From assembly GCA_031431235.1 (NCBI GenBank), contig JANPDA010000185.1:1-36027 (forward strand): 36,027 nt of DNA, read 5' to 3'. The notes under the pieces are model-generated. The model had not been told where the DNA came from, searched no databases, and saw nothing but the letters and a program-made list of their open reading frames with translations. Source of the stretch: JANNSW01 sp031431235. Its GTDB lineage: Bacteria > Pseudomonadota > Alphaproteobacteria > Rhizobiales > Hyphomicrobiaceae. Each line of letters begins with the position of its first letter. The stretch's first letter is position 1. This document shows positions 1 through 10,704 of this stretch, piece by piece. Position numbers and translations under genes: made by a program.

Positions 1-21
1 AACACCTAACACCTAACACCC
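1..21. repeat. Three tandem 7-bp repeats upstream of rbfA
   Basis: Three consecutive copies of the heptamer AACACCT, the last ending in C, sit at the left edge of the window just before the rbfA reading frame. The frame that continues into rbfA carries an in-frame TAA at 14-16, so the repeat is mostly non-coding. The tract may extend left of the window. No function can be assigned. Confidence 0.6.
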
Positions 22-28
22 AGAACCC

Positions 29-445
29 ATTGCGAGCCGAGCCATAGCTACCAAGCCACCATCCCAACGGCAACTCCGCGTCGGCGAGACCGTCCGGCAT
101 AAGCTGGCCGAGATGCTCGCGCGCGGCGAGATCCACGACGACGTGATCGCGAGGCACGTGATCACGGTGCCGGAGGTGCGGATGAGCCCTGATCTGCGGC
201 TCGCAACCGCCTATGTGATGCCGCTCGGGGGGATCGGGCTGGATGAAGTGCTGGGTGCGCTCAACAGTCACAAGAAGTACATTCGTGGCGAGATCTCGCG
301 CCGGGTGAACCTCAAATTCGCTCCGGAAATCCGCTTTCTCGCGGACGAGACGTTTACCGAGGCGGAGCGGATCGATCGGCTGTTGCAATCCGACGAGGTC
401 GTGCGCGATCTCCCCGCGCCCTCCGCAGCCGCCCGCAAGAGCTGA
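29..445 (+). CDS. rbfA: Ribosome-binding factor A (start uncertain)
   Basis: RbfA binds the free 30S subunit and helps mature the 5' end of 16S rRNA. The single KH-like domain is recognisable by SPDLRLATAYVMPLGG and the final KFAPEIRFLADE strand. The first in-frame ATG (113) is too late: the frame upstream encodes SQRQLRVGETVRHKLAE, the conserved first helix of the family, so translation must begin earlier. After the in-frame TAA at 14-16 there is no ATG, GTG or TTG, only ATT at 29 and ATA at 44. I place the start at ATT 29, giving about 138 residues, a normal alphaproteobacterial length, but this is inference. The gene lies 16 bp before truB, as is usual for the infB-rbfA-truB-rpsO-pnp order. 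Confidence 0.85.
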   Translation: MASRAIATKPPSQRQLRVGETVRHKLAEMLARGEIHDDVIARHVITVPEVRMSPDLRLATAYVMPLGGIGLDEVLGALNSHKKYIRGEISRRVNLKFAPEIRFLADETFTEAERIDRLLQSDEVVRDLPAPSAAARKS

Positions 446-461
446 CAGCAGACAGGAACCC

Positions 462-1385
462 ATGCGCAAGAAGAAGGGCTCTCCCGTCCACGGCTGGCTC
501 GTGCTCGACAAGCCCCAGGGGCTCACCTCCACGAGCGCGGTTGCGCGCGTGAAACGGCTGTTCGATGCCCGCAAGGCCGGACATGCCGGAACCCTCGATC
601 CGCTCGCGACAGGTATTTTGCCGATCGCCTTCGGGGAAGCCACGAAAACGGTGCCCTACATCGTCGATGGCACCAAGTGCTACCGTTTCACGGTGCGCTG
701 GGGCGAGGAAACCGATACCGACGACAGCGACGGGCAAGCGACGGCCAGCAGCGAGCGACGCCCGGACCGGACCACGATCGAGGCGACAGCCGCGGCCTTC
801 GTCGGCGACATCCAGCAGGTGCCGCCGCAATATTCCGCCGTGAAGGTCGAGGGCGCACGCGCCTACGATCTGGCGCGGGATGGGGAAGCGTTCGAGCTCG
901 CGGCCCGTCAGGTCAGGATCGACAGCCTCGATCTGATCGAGCAGCCCGACGCTTCGACTGCCGTATTCGAAGCCAGATGCGGCAAGGGCACCTATGTCCG
1001 CGCCCTCGCACGCGACATGGGCCGGCGGATGGGGTGTCACGGTCACATCATCGCGCTGCGCCGCACGCGCGTCGGACCGTTCGGCGAGACCGACGCGATT
1101 TCGCTGGAAAGCCTAGAGCAACTCGGCCATAGTGACGCGGGCCGCGAGCCATTGACCGGCATCCTGAAACCCGTTGAAGCCGCGCTGGACGACATCCTGG
1201 CGCTCTCCTTCGGCAACTCGGATGCCTTGCGGCTCAAACGGGGCCAGCCCGTGCTCCTTCGCGGAGCAGGAAGCCCAATCCAGACAGGGCCCGCCTACGG
1301 CATGTTGCGCGGCACTCTCGTCGCAGTCGGAGAGATCCGGCAGGGAGAGTTCTGGCCAACTCGTGTGTTCAACTACTCCGACTAG
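462..1385 (+). CDS. truB: tRNA pseudouridine(55) synthase TruB
   Basis: This enzyme isomerises U55 of the tRNA T-loop to pseudouridine in the cytoplasm. The 307-residue length is typical. The N-terminal catalytic domain shows GWLVLDKPQGLTS and the signature HAGTLDPLATGILP, whose Asp46 is the catalytic nucleophile of the family. The later RCGKGTYVRALARDMG block binds the tRNA loop, and a PUA-like C-terminal domain follows after about residue 240. The ATG at 462 is preceded by AGGA at 454-457. The gene follows rbfA by 16 bp and precedes rpsO by 44 bp, so the four genes probably share a transcript. Confidence 0.97.
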   Translation: MRKKKGSPVHGWLVLDKPQGLTSTSAVARVKRLFDARKAGHAGTLDPLATGILPIAFGEATKTVPYIVDGTKCYRFTVRWGEETDTDDSDGQATASSERRPDRTTIEATAAAFVGDIQQVPPQYSAVKVEGARAYDLARDGEAFELAARQVRIDSLDLIEQPDASTAVFEARCGKGTYVRALARDMGRRMGCHGHIIALRRTRVGPFGETDAISLESLEQLGHSDAGREPLTGILKPVEAALDDILALSFGNSDALRLKRGQPVLLRGAGSPIQTGPAYGMLRGTLVAVGEIRQGEFWPTRVFNYSD

Positions 1386-1429
1386 TCTCGCGGGTCCGAG
1401 GCAAACGGGGGCGAAACCAGGGAAATCCG

Positions 1430-1699
1430 ATGTCGATTACAGCAGAACGCAAGCAATCCGTGATCAAGGAATACGCGCAGAAGGAGGGCGATACCGGCTC
1501 TCCGGAGGTGCAGGTGGCGATCATCACCGAGCGCATCACCAACTTGACCGAGCACTTCAAGTCGCACGTGAAGGACAATCATTCACGGCGCGGCCTGCTC
1601 AAGATGGTCAGCCAGCGGCGCCAGTTGCTCGACTACGTGAAGTCGCGCGACGTGCCCCGCTACCAGAAGCTGATCGAGCGGCTCGGCATCCGGCGCTGA
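1430..1699 (+). CDS. rpsO: 30S ribosomal protein S15
   Basis: S15 is an 89-residue primary binding protein of the 16S rRNA central domain. The whole length matches the family: GDTGSPEVQVAIITERI, then HFKSHVKDNHSRRGLL, and the C-terminal RYQKLIERLGIRR. The start at 1430 has a purine-rich AGGGA at 1420-1424. In other bacteria S15 represses its own mRNA through a leader structure, but no such structure was identified in the 44-bp truB-rpsO gap. The gene is followed by a 248-bp gap before pnp. Confidence 0.98.
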   Translation: MSITAERKQSVIKEYAQKEGDTGSPEVQVAIITERITNLTEHFKSHVKDNHSRRGLLKMVSQRRQLLDYVKSRDVPRYQKLIERLGIRR

Positions 1700-1882
1700 T
1701 CGAGCCTCACGCCGATCACCGTCCGCATCGCACTCGGCATGGGTGCGATGTCCGCCATGGCATGGGGGCATGAGCCGATCGGCATGCGCCGCTGTCATCG
1801 TGTAACCAACCGATCGGAAAACCGGGTCGCCGATTGAGCGGGCCGGCACTTGGGCCGCCAATCGCGCGGCCACATACGGCAT

Positions 1883-1918
1883 GTCTCGATCCGCGAGGCG
1901 TGCCTCGAGGCGCGAGAC
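1883..1918 (+). promoter_or_regulatory. Hairpin in the rpsO-pnp leader
   Basis: GTCTCG (1883-1888) pairs with CGAGAC (1913-1918), enclosing an inner CGAGG/CCTCG stem (1894-1898 with 1903-1907). It ends 29 bp before the pnp ATG. In enterobacteria a leader hairpin at this place is cut by RNase III and then degraded by PNPase to autoregulate pnp. Conservation of that mechanism here is inference. Confidence 0.4.
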
Positions 1919-1947
1919 GAGCGCCAGTCCGAAAACCGAGATAGCGA

Positions 1948-4164
1948 ATGTTCAAAATTCAGAAAGTGGAAATCGAGTGGGGCGGCAGACCGCTGAAGCT
2001 CGAAACGGGACGCCTTGCGCGTCAGGCCGATGGCGCCGTGTTCGCGCAATACGGCGAAACCAGCGTGCTCGCGACGGTCGTCGGGGCCCGCGAGCCCAAG
2101 CCCGGGATCGATTTCTTCCCGTTGACGGTCAACTACCAGGAGCGGACCTACGCCGCGGGCAAGATCCCGGGCGGCTACTTCAAGCGCGAAGGTCGCCCGA
2201 CCGAGAAGGAGACGCTGGTCTCCCGCCTGATCGATCGGCCGATCCGGCCACTGTTCGCCTCCGGCTACAAGAACGAGACCCAGGTCGTCGTAACCGTGCT
2301 GTCGCATGATCTCGAGAACGATCCCGACATCGTCGGCCTGGTTGCGGCCTCTGCCGCGCTGACGATTTCGGGCCTGCCGTTCCTCGGGCCGATCGGCGCC
2401 GCGCGGGTCGGCTTCATCAACGGCCAGTTCGTGCTGAATCCGATGGTCGACGAGATGAAGGAGAGTGCGCTCGATCTCGTCGTCGCTGGCACGGGCGATG
2501 CGGTGATGATGGTCGAATCGGAAGCCAAGGAGCTGTCGGAAGCGCAGATGCTGGAAGCCGTCATGGTCGGGCATCGCGGTTTCCAGCCGGTGATCGACGC
2601 GATCATCAGGCTTGCCGAGCGCGCCGCCAAGGAGCCGTGGGAGACCAAGGCCGCCGTGAAATCGAAGTACGGACCGCGCGTCGCCGAAATCGCGAAAGCC
2701 GAGCTGGAGGCGGCCTACGCCGTCTCCGAGAAACAGGTGCGCCAGGCCAAGGTCGCCGAAGCCAAGGCGAAGGTGATGGCCGAGCTGAAGCCGGGTGACG
2801 ACGCGGCGGGAGAGAAGACCCAGCTCGCGGAAGCCTTCAAGACGCTGGAGAAGGACATCGTGCGCGGCGCGATCCTGAAGACCGGCAAGCGTATCGACGG
2901 CCGCGACACCAAAACGGTCCGTCAGATCGAATGTCAGGTCGGCGTGCTGCCGCGCACGCATGGCTCGGCGATCTTCACCCGGGGCGAGACCCAGGTGATC
3001 GCGGTCGCGACGCTTGGCACCGGCGAGGACGAGCAATACATCGACGCGCTGGAGGGCACCTACAAGGAAACCTTCCTGCTGCACTACAACTTTCCTCCCT
3101 ACTCGGTGGGCGAGGTCGGTCGCATGAGCTCGCCCGGCCGGCGCGAGATCGGTCACGGCAAGCTCGCCTGGCGGGCGATCCATCCGATGCTGCCCGATGC
3201 CGCGCAATTCCCCTACACGCTGCGCGTCGTCTCCGAGGTGACCGAGTCGAACGGCTCGTCCTCGATGGCGACGGTTTGCGGCACCTCGCTCGCGCTGATG
3301 GATGCGGGCGTGCCGCTGAAGCGGCCGGTCGCGGGCATCGCCATGGGCCTGATCAAGGAGGGGTCGGAGTTCGCGGTGCTGTCCGACATCCTGGGCGATG
3401 AGGATCATCTGGGCGACATGGACTTCAAGGTGGCCGGCACGTCCGAGGGCGTGACCTCGCTGCAGATGGACATCAAGATCACCGGCATCACCGAGGAGAT
3501 CATGGGAATCGCGCTCGATCAGGCGCGCGGCGGCCGATTGCACATCCTTTCCGAGATGTCGCGGGCGCTTTCGACTGCCCGCTCCGAGCTCGGCGAGCAC
3601 GCGCCGCGGATCGAGACCATCAAGATCCCGGTCGACAAGATCCGCGAGGTGATCGGGTCGGGAGGCTCGGTCATCCGCGGCATCGTCGAGGAGACCGGCG
3701 CCAAGATCGACATCGAGGACGATGGAACGGTCAAGGTCGCCGGCGCCAAGCGCGAGTCGATCGAGGGCGCTTTGAGGCGCATCCGCGAGATCGTGTCGGA
3801 GCCCGAGGTCGGCGTGATCTACAAGGGCAAGGTGGTGAAGGTCGTCGAGTTCGGCGCCTTCGTGAACTTCTTCGGCGCCAAGGACGGGCTCGTGCATATC
3901 TCGCAACTCTCGCGCGGACGGCCGGCAACGGTTGGCGAGGTGGTGAGCGAAGGCCAGGAGGTCTGGGTCAAGCTCTTGGGCTTCGATGATCGCGGCAAGG
4001 TCCGCCTCTCCATGAAGATCATCGATCAGGCAACGGGCCAGGAGCTGCCCGAGGAGCCGCGCGCCGAAGGTGAGCCCGAGGATCGCGGCGGTGGCGGCGA
4101 GCGGCGCGAGCGCAGTGGCGGCGGTGGCCGCGACAGCCGTCCGCCCCGGCGCGACCGGCGGTAG
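1948..4164 (+). CDS. pnp: Polyribonucleotide nucleotidyltransferase (PNPase)
   Basis: PNPase degrades RNA from the 3' end using phosphate and can also add tails; it is a core partner in the RNA degradosome. The 738-residue protein has two RNase PH-like domains (about 5-230 and 310-540) joined by a helical linker. A KH domain follows (from about residue 562, with the GSGG loop) and then an S1 domain (about 622-692, KGKVVKVVEFGAFV). The last 30 residues are rich in Gly and Arg, a tail found in many alphaproteobacterial homologues and suited to RNA or partner binding. The ATG at 1948 has only a weak upstream purine stretch. The gene is closed by an intrinsic terminator just downstream. Confidence 0.98.
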   Translation: MFKIQKVEIEWGGRPLKLETGRLARQADGAVFAQYGETSVLATVVGAREPKPGIDFFPLTVNYQERTYAAGKIPGGYFKREGRPTEKETLVSRLIDRPIRPLFASGYKNETQVVVTVLSHDLENDPDIVGLVAASAALTISGLPFLGPIGAARVGFINGQFVLNPMVDEMKESALDLVVAGTGDAVMMVESEAKELSEAQMLEAVMVGHRGFQPVIDAIIRLAERAAKEPWETKAAVKSKYGPRVAEIAKAELEAAYAVSEKQVRQAKVAEAKAKVMAELKPGDDAAGEKTQLAEAFKTLEKDIVRGAILKTGKRIDGRDTKTVRQIECQVGVLPRTHGSAIFTRGETQVIAVATLGTGEDEQYIDALEGTYKETFLLHYNFPPYSVGEVGRMSSPGRREIGHGKLAWRAIHPMLPDAAQFPYTLRVVSEVTESNGSSSMATVCGTSLALMDAGVPLKRPVAGIAMGLIKEGSEFAVLSDILGDEDHLGDMDFKVAGTSEGVTSLQMDIKITGITEEIMGIALDQARGGRLHILSEMSRALSTARSELGEHAPRIETIKIPVDKIREVIGSGGSVIRGIVEETGAKIDIEDDGTVKVAGAKRESIEGALRRIREIVSEPEVGVIYKGKVVKVVEFGAFVNFFGAKDGLVHISQLSRGRPATVGEVVSEGQEVWVKLLGFDDRGKVRLSMKIIDQATGQELPEEPRAEGEPEDRGGGGERRERSGGGGRDSRPPRRDRR

Positions 4165-4194
4165 GCGCCAAGCAGGTTGACTTCGCTAGATACG

Positions 4195-4225
4195 GGCGCT
4201 CCAGTGGCTATGCTGGGGCGCCTTT
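4195..4225 (+). terminator. Intrinsic terminator after pnp
   Basis: GGCGCTCCAG (4195-4204) pairs with CTGGGGCGCC (4213-4222) as a 10-bp stem with one G-T wobble and an 8-nt loop, followed by TTT. It lies 30 bp after the pnp stop and immediately before the Shine-Dalgarno sequence of the next gene. Confidence 0.75.
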
Positions 4226-4241
4226 ACTGTTCGGAGGACCG

Positions 4242-4487
4242 ATGCTGGAGCTCAGACCCGACTGCGAATGCTGTGGCAAGGATCTGCCGCCCGAGGCGCG
4301 CGATGCCCGCATCTGCTCGTTCGAATGCACGTTCTGTGCGGATTGCGTCGAGACCCGGCTGGGCGGCAAATGCCCCAATTGTGGCGGCGAGCTGGTGAGA
4401 CGCCCGGTGCGGCCGGCCGGCAAGCTCGTCAAGTCCCCGGCATCGACGACGCGGCATGCGCGTGCGAAGGATTGTGCGCCGGCATGA
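4242..4487 (+). CDS. DUF1272 family cysteine-rich protein
   Basis: An 81-residue protein with nine cysteines in its first 47 residues: C8, C10, C11, C25, C29, C32, C35, C44 and C47. The pairs CECC, CTFC and CPNC are typical of the DUF1272 family, which is predicted to bind zinc in a ribbon-like fold. Biochemical function is unknown. The ATG at 4242 is well supported by GGAGG at 4233-4237. The basic tail after residue 50 (RRPVRPAGK and on) is variable. The stop overlaps an ATG of the next frame (ATGA at 4484), so the two genes may be translated together. Confidence 0.8.
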   Translation: MLELRPDCECCGKDLPPEARDARICSFECTFCADCVETRLGGKCPNCGGELVRRPVRPAGKLVKSPASTTRHARAKDCAPA

Positions 4488-4498
4488 GGAGATCGCGT

Positions 4499-4885
4499 AT
4501 GCGTGCTTTCATGCCGGGAGCCTGTGTGGCTGTCGTCGCCCTTGGCCTTCCGGCCGCCACCCAGGCCGCCGAGCGGACGCTTGCCGGCGCGGAGATCGAG
4601 GCCCTGCTGAAGGGTAGCACGGTCGACGGCGAAGCGACCAAGGGCCGCTCGCTGCAGTACTTCGATCCCACCGGCAGCACCACCTACCAAGGGCCGGGCG
4701 AGGCGCCATCGGCTGGCCGCTGGCGCGTGCAGGGCGACAAATACTGCTCGAGCTGGCCACCGTCCGACGGCTGGTCCTGCTACGCCGTCGAAGCCGACCC
4801 GGACGCCACGCCCCCGACCATCACCTTCGTGGGCGACAGCGGCAAGAAGTATCCGGGGATCCTGGTGAAGGGGAGGAAGCTGTAG
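4499..4885 (+). CDS. Small secreted hypothetical protein
   Basis: I chose the ATG at 4499 because AGGAG lies at 4487-4491; an alternative ATG at 4484 would overlap the previous stop by 4 bp. The 128-residue product begins with a clear signal peptide (hydrophobic stretch ending LPAATQAAE), so it is probably periplasmic. The mature part has GRWRVQGDKYCSSWPP and a second Cys in GWSCYAVE, a W..Y-C spacing shared with small uncharacterised alphaproteobacterial exported proteins such as the DUF995-like group. Family assignment is tentative and no enzymatic residues are evident. It appears to form a two-gene unit with the DUF1272 gene. Confidence 0.7.
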   Translation: MRAFMPGACVAVVALGLPAATQAAERTLAGAEIEALLKGSTVDGEATKGRSLQYFDPTGSTTYQGPGEAPSAGRWRVQGDKYCSSWPPSDGWSCYAVEADPDATPPTITFVGDSGKKYPGILVKGRKL

Positions 4886-4952
4886 GGCGGAATAGCTCTT
4901 CAACCGGCTGCGCCGGCATGCGTGTTTGAGGAAACGTCTCGCGCACACCCAT

Positions 4953-5068
4953 TCACCCGTCATCCCGGACAAAGCCGAAGGCTTTGATCCGGGATCTCGG
5001 CTACAGATGCCGCGCCCGTGGCCAAGATCCCGGATCGCCGCTGGCGCGGCGTCCGGGATGACGGGTGA
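4953..5068. repeat. Palindromic interspersed repeat (CGTCATCCCGG type)
   Basis: An 18-bp perfect inverted repeat (4953-4970 and 5051-5068, arms containing CACCCGTCATCCCGGAC) flanks two internal hairpins: CAAAGCC/GGCTTTG and ATCCCGG/CCGGGAT. Elements with CGTCATCCCGG ends are widespread in alphaproteobacterial genomes. It occupies most of the otherwise gene-free 4886-5264 stretch between the secreted protein and ecm; nothing else is evident there. Confidence 0.8.
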
Positions 5069-5264
5069 TGCCAGGATGTGTTTCTTGAGAACGCAGCGTA
5101 TTCCGCCGCGCCCGATCGGGTTCGGCACGCGCCCCCGTCGGCGGATTGCGGCGCAAAGAGCGCCTGATCCGCCCTACGACCCACCATCGAGCGGCGCTCC
5201 CTCTCCCTTCCCGCACCGCACAATGCTAGGCTCGGCCACGAATCTTCCGCGGAGGCGTGACGCC

Positions 5265-7244
5265 ATGGCCAAAGCCGATCCGATGACGCCGGAAAAACCC
5301 TGGCTCATTCGCACCTATGCCGGGCATTCGACGGCGGCGGCGTCCAACGCCCTCTATCGGAACAACCTCGGCAAGGGCCAGACGGGCCTCTCGATCGCCT
5401 TCGATCTGCCGACGCAGACGGGTTATGACAGCGACCACCCGCTCAGCCGTGGCGAGGTCGGCAAGGTCGGCGTGCCGGTCTCCCATCTGGGCGACATGCG
5501 CACGCTGCTCGCCGGCATCCCGCTCGCCGAGATGAACACGTCGATGACGATCAATGCGACGGCGGCGTGGCTGCTCGCGCTGTACGTGGCGCTCGCCGAC
5601 GAGCAGGGGGTGGCGCGCGGCAAGCTCCAGGGCACCACTCAGAACGACATCATCAAGGAATATCTCTCGCGCGGCACCTATGTGTTCCCCCCAGAACCGT
5701 CGATGCGGCTGATCAAGGACACGATCGTGTTCTCGACGCGCGAGACGCCGCGCTGGAACCCGACCAATGTCTGCTCCTATCACCTGCAGGAAGCGGGCGC
5801 GACCCCGACCGAGGAGCTGGCGTTCGCGCTCGCGACCGCTATCGCCGTGCTCGACGCGGTGAAAGCGTCGGGGGAGGTCGCGGACGCCGATTTCGCGGGC
5901 GTGGCAGGCCGCATCTCGTTCTTCGTCAATGCGGGGCTCAGGTTCGTGACCGAGATCTGCAAGATGCGCGCGTTCACCGAGCTGTGGGACGAGATCCTGC
6001 TCGAGCGTTATGGCGTCACCGAGGCGAAGCACCGGCTGTTCCGCTACGGCGTGCAGGTCAATTCGCTGGGCCTCACCGAGCAGCAGCCCGAGAACAACGT
6101 CTACCGCATCCTGATCGAGATGCTGGCAGTGACCTTGTCGACGCGCGCGCGGGCCCGCGCCGTGCAATTGCCGGCCTGGAACGAGGCGCTCGGCCTGCCG
6201 CGCCCTTTCGACCAGCAATGGTCGCTCCGGATGCAGCAGATCCTCGCCTACGAGACCGACCTGCTCGAGTATGGCGACATCTTCGACGGCTCGCCCGTGA
6301 TCGCGGGCAAGGTCGCCGAGCTGAAGGCAGCCGCACGCGCGGAATTGGCTGCAATCGAGGAGATGGGGGGGGCGGTTGCCGCCATCGCCACCATGAAGCG
6401 CCGGCTGGTCGAGTCGAACAGCGCGCGCCTTGCCCGCATCGAATCGGGCGAGCAGGTGGTCGTGGGCGTCAACCGTTTTACCGAAAGCGAGCCGTCGCCG
6501 CTGTCGACAGGCGAAGGCGCGATCCTGACCATCCCGGAGGGCGTGGAGGAGGGGCAGGTCGAGCGGTTGGTCGCCTGGCGGGCAGCGCGTGACGGGGCGG
6601 CAGTGAAGGCGGCACTCGGCGCGCTCGAAGCGGCCGCAAAGGAGGGCCGCAACATCATGGGGCCCTCGATAGACTGCGCCAAGGCCGGCGTGACGACGGG
6701 CGAGTGGGGCGGGGCGCTCAGACAGGTGTTCGGCGAGTACCGCGCGCCGACCGGGCTCGGCAAGGCGGCCGCGCACGGCGATGGCGCGGGCGTGATCGCA
6801 GTCCGGACCGAGGTCGAGGCGGCATCGAAGACGCTAGGGCGGCGGCTGAAGCTGCTGGTCGGCAAGCCCGGGCTCGACGGCCACTCGAACGGGGCCGAGC
6901 AGATCGCCGTGCGCGCCCGCGACTGCGGCATGGAGGTCGTCTACGAGGGCATCCGCCTGACGCCGACCCAGATCGTGAACGCGGCGCTGGAGGAAGGCGT
7001 GCACGTGGTCGGGCTGTCGATCCTGTCGGGCAGCCATGTGGCGCTGGTGCGTGACGTGATGGAGCGGATGCGGGGCGCAGGCCTCGACGACGTGCCGGTG
7101 GTCGTGGGCGGCATCATCCCGGCGGAGGACGCGGCCACCTTGAAGGGTTTTGGCGTTGCGGCGATCTACACGCCCAAGGATTTCGTCTTGAACCGCATCA
7201 TGAGCGATATCGCCCGGATCGCGGTGGGGGCGGGTTCCGCCTGA
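5265..7244 (+). CDS. ecm: Ethylmalonyl-CoA mutase (coenzyme B12-dependent)
   Basis: Ecm converts (2R)-ethylmalonyl-CoA to methylsuccinyl-CoA in the ethylmalonyl-CoA pathway for acetyl-CoA assimilation. The 659-residue protein starts PWLIRTYAGHSTAAASNALY and contains GLSIAFDLPTQTGYDSDHP, MNTSMTINATAAW and GTTQNDIIKEY, the TIM-barrel substrate domain of acyl-CoA mutases. The C-terminal cobalamin domain (about 523-650) has GLDGHSNG with the Co-ligand His540, then GLSILSGSH and VVVGGIIP. The form GKPGLDGHSNGAEQ is characteristic of Ecm/MeaA rather than methylmalonyl-CoA mutase. The ATG at 5265 is chosen for GGAGG at 5251-5255; the frame is open further upstream through a repeat. No other pathway gene is in the window. 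Its last bases overlap the remnant of a minus-strand toxin gene. Confidence 0.93.
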   Translation: MAKADPMTPEKPWLIRTYAGHSTAAASNALYRNNLGKGQTGLSIAFDLPTQTGYDSDHPLSRGEVGKVGVPVSHLGDMRTLLAGIPLAEMNTSMTINATAAWLLALYVALADEQGVARGKLQGTTQNDIIKEYLSRGTYVFPPEPSMRLIKDTIVFSTRETPRWNPTNVCSYHLQEAGATPTEELAFALATAIAVLDAVKASGEVADADFAGVAGRISFFVNAGLRFVTEICKMRAFTELWDEILLERYGVTEAKHRLFRYGVQVNSLGLTEQQPENNVYRILIEMLAVTLSTRARARAVQLPAWNEALGLPRPFDQQWSLRMQQILAYETDLLEYGDIFDGSPVIAGKVAELKAAARAELAAIEEMGGAVAAIATMKRRLVESNSARLARIESGEQVVVGVNRFTESEPSPLSTGEGAILTIPEGVEEGQVERLVAWRAARDGAAVKAALGALEAAAKEGRNIMGPSIDCAKAGVTTGEWGGALRQVFGEYRAPTGLGKAAAHGDGAGVIAVRTEVEAASKTLGRRLKLLVGKPGLDGHSNGAEQIAVRARDCGMEVVYEGIRLTPTQIVNAALEEGVHVVGLSILSGSHVALVRDVMERMRGAGLDDVPVVVGGIIPAEDAATLKGFGVAAIYTPKDFVLNRIMSDIARIAVGAGSA

Positions 7245-7327
7245 TAGCGGCCGAACTTCTCCTCCGTGAAGGAATAGATGGCGAGCAAATCCGCTCGCGC
7301 CCTGACGGAGATCCTGTACTCACCCAC
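7235..7327 (-). pseudogene. Truncated ParE/RelE-type toxin remnant
   Basis: Reading from a GTG at 7327 that overlaps the antitoxin stop, the frame gives VGEYRISVRARADLLAIYSF and then EEKFGRYQAE. This is the standard first 30 residues of ParE/RelE-superfamily toxins. The similarity then ends within the last codons of ecm and the frame runs antisense into ecm until a stop at 7166. The remaining two thirds of a normal toxin of about 95 residues is absent. It is most likely a toxin gene decapitated by a rearrangement at the ecm 3' end. Confidence 0.6.
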
Positions 7328-7535
7328 CGCCGCGGCCGTCCACGCGGGCACGGGCCTCGGCGAGGATGTCGCTCATCGTCGCGTCCGTGGCATTTGCGCA
7401 GTCGGGATGTGCGAGCGCCTGACGCAGCAGACGCACCTGCTCCTCGCGCGGCAGTGATTCCCATGCGCGTAGCTCCCCTTCGGTCGGAGTCGGGGATGGG
7501 TGTACGATGATCGTGGCGTCGAGAGTGTCGGACAT
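7320..7535 (-). CDS. Probable orphan antitoxin of a type II toxin-antitoxin pair
   Basis: A 71-residue frame starting at ATG 7535 with GGGAG just upstream on the minus strand. The middle (AWESLPREEQVRLLRQAL) is a charged amphipathic helix and the C-terminus (MSDILAEARARV) resembles the toxin-binding tail of ParD-like or addiction-module antitoxins. The N-terminus is short and Pro/Thr-rich with no obvious DNA-binding fold. The call rests mainly on its direct overlap with a ParE-like remnant downstream. It is divergent from polA, with 113 bp between the start codons. It may be a relic that is still translated. Confidence 0.5.
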   Translation of the reverse strand: MSDTLDATIIVHPSPTPTEGELRAWESLPREEQVRLLRQALAHPDCANATDATMSDILAEARARVDGRGGG

Positions 7536-7648
7536 CGGAGCTCCCTAACATGGAATGGGCGACCGCGCACGTGCAGCGTTCGATGCAACCGCGGTCCGCA
7601 CTCACCTACCCCTCGCCCAGCGCGCTTCCCCGCCCTATAGTCCCTGCC

Positions 7649-10624
<2,976 letters not shown>

Positions 10625-10704
10625 GGCAGCAGCGATGGCGCGGGACGAGGCGCCGGCAGTACCAGCATTCGCAACTGACACCAGAATCGAAGGGGGAGCC
10701 AGGC

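Noticed and set aside
1795..3906. 703-codon minus-strand open frame
   Set aside because: Entirely antisense to pnp, low-complexity His/Arg/Leu/Asp composition, no family resemblance; a shadow of the high GC content.
4904..4916. Small CCGGC/GCCGG hairpin after the secreted-protein gene
   Set aside because: Five-base stem with a 3-nt loop and no T-run; too weak to call a terminator.
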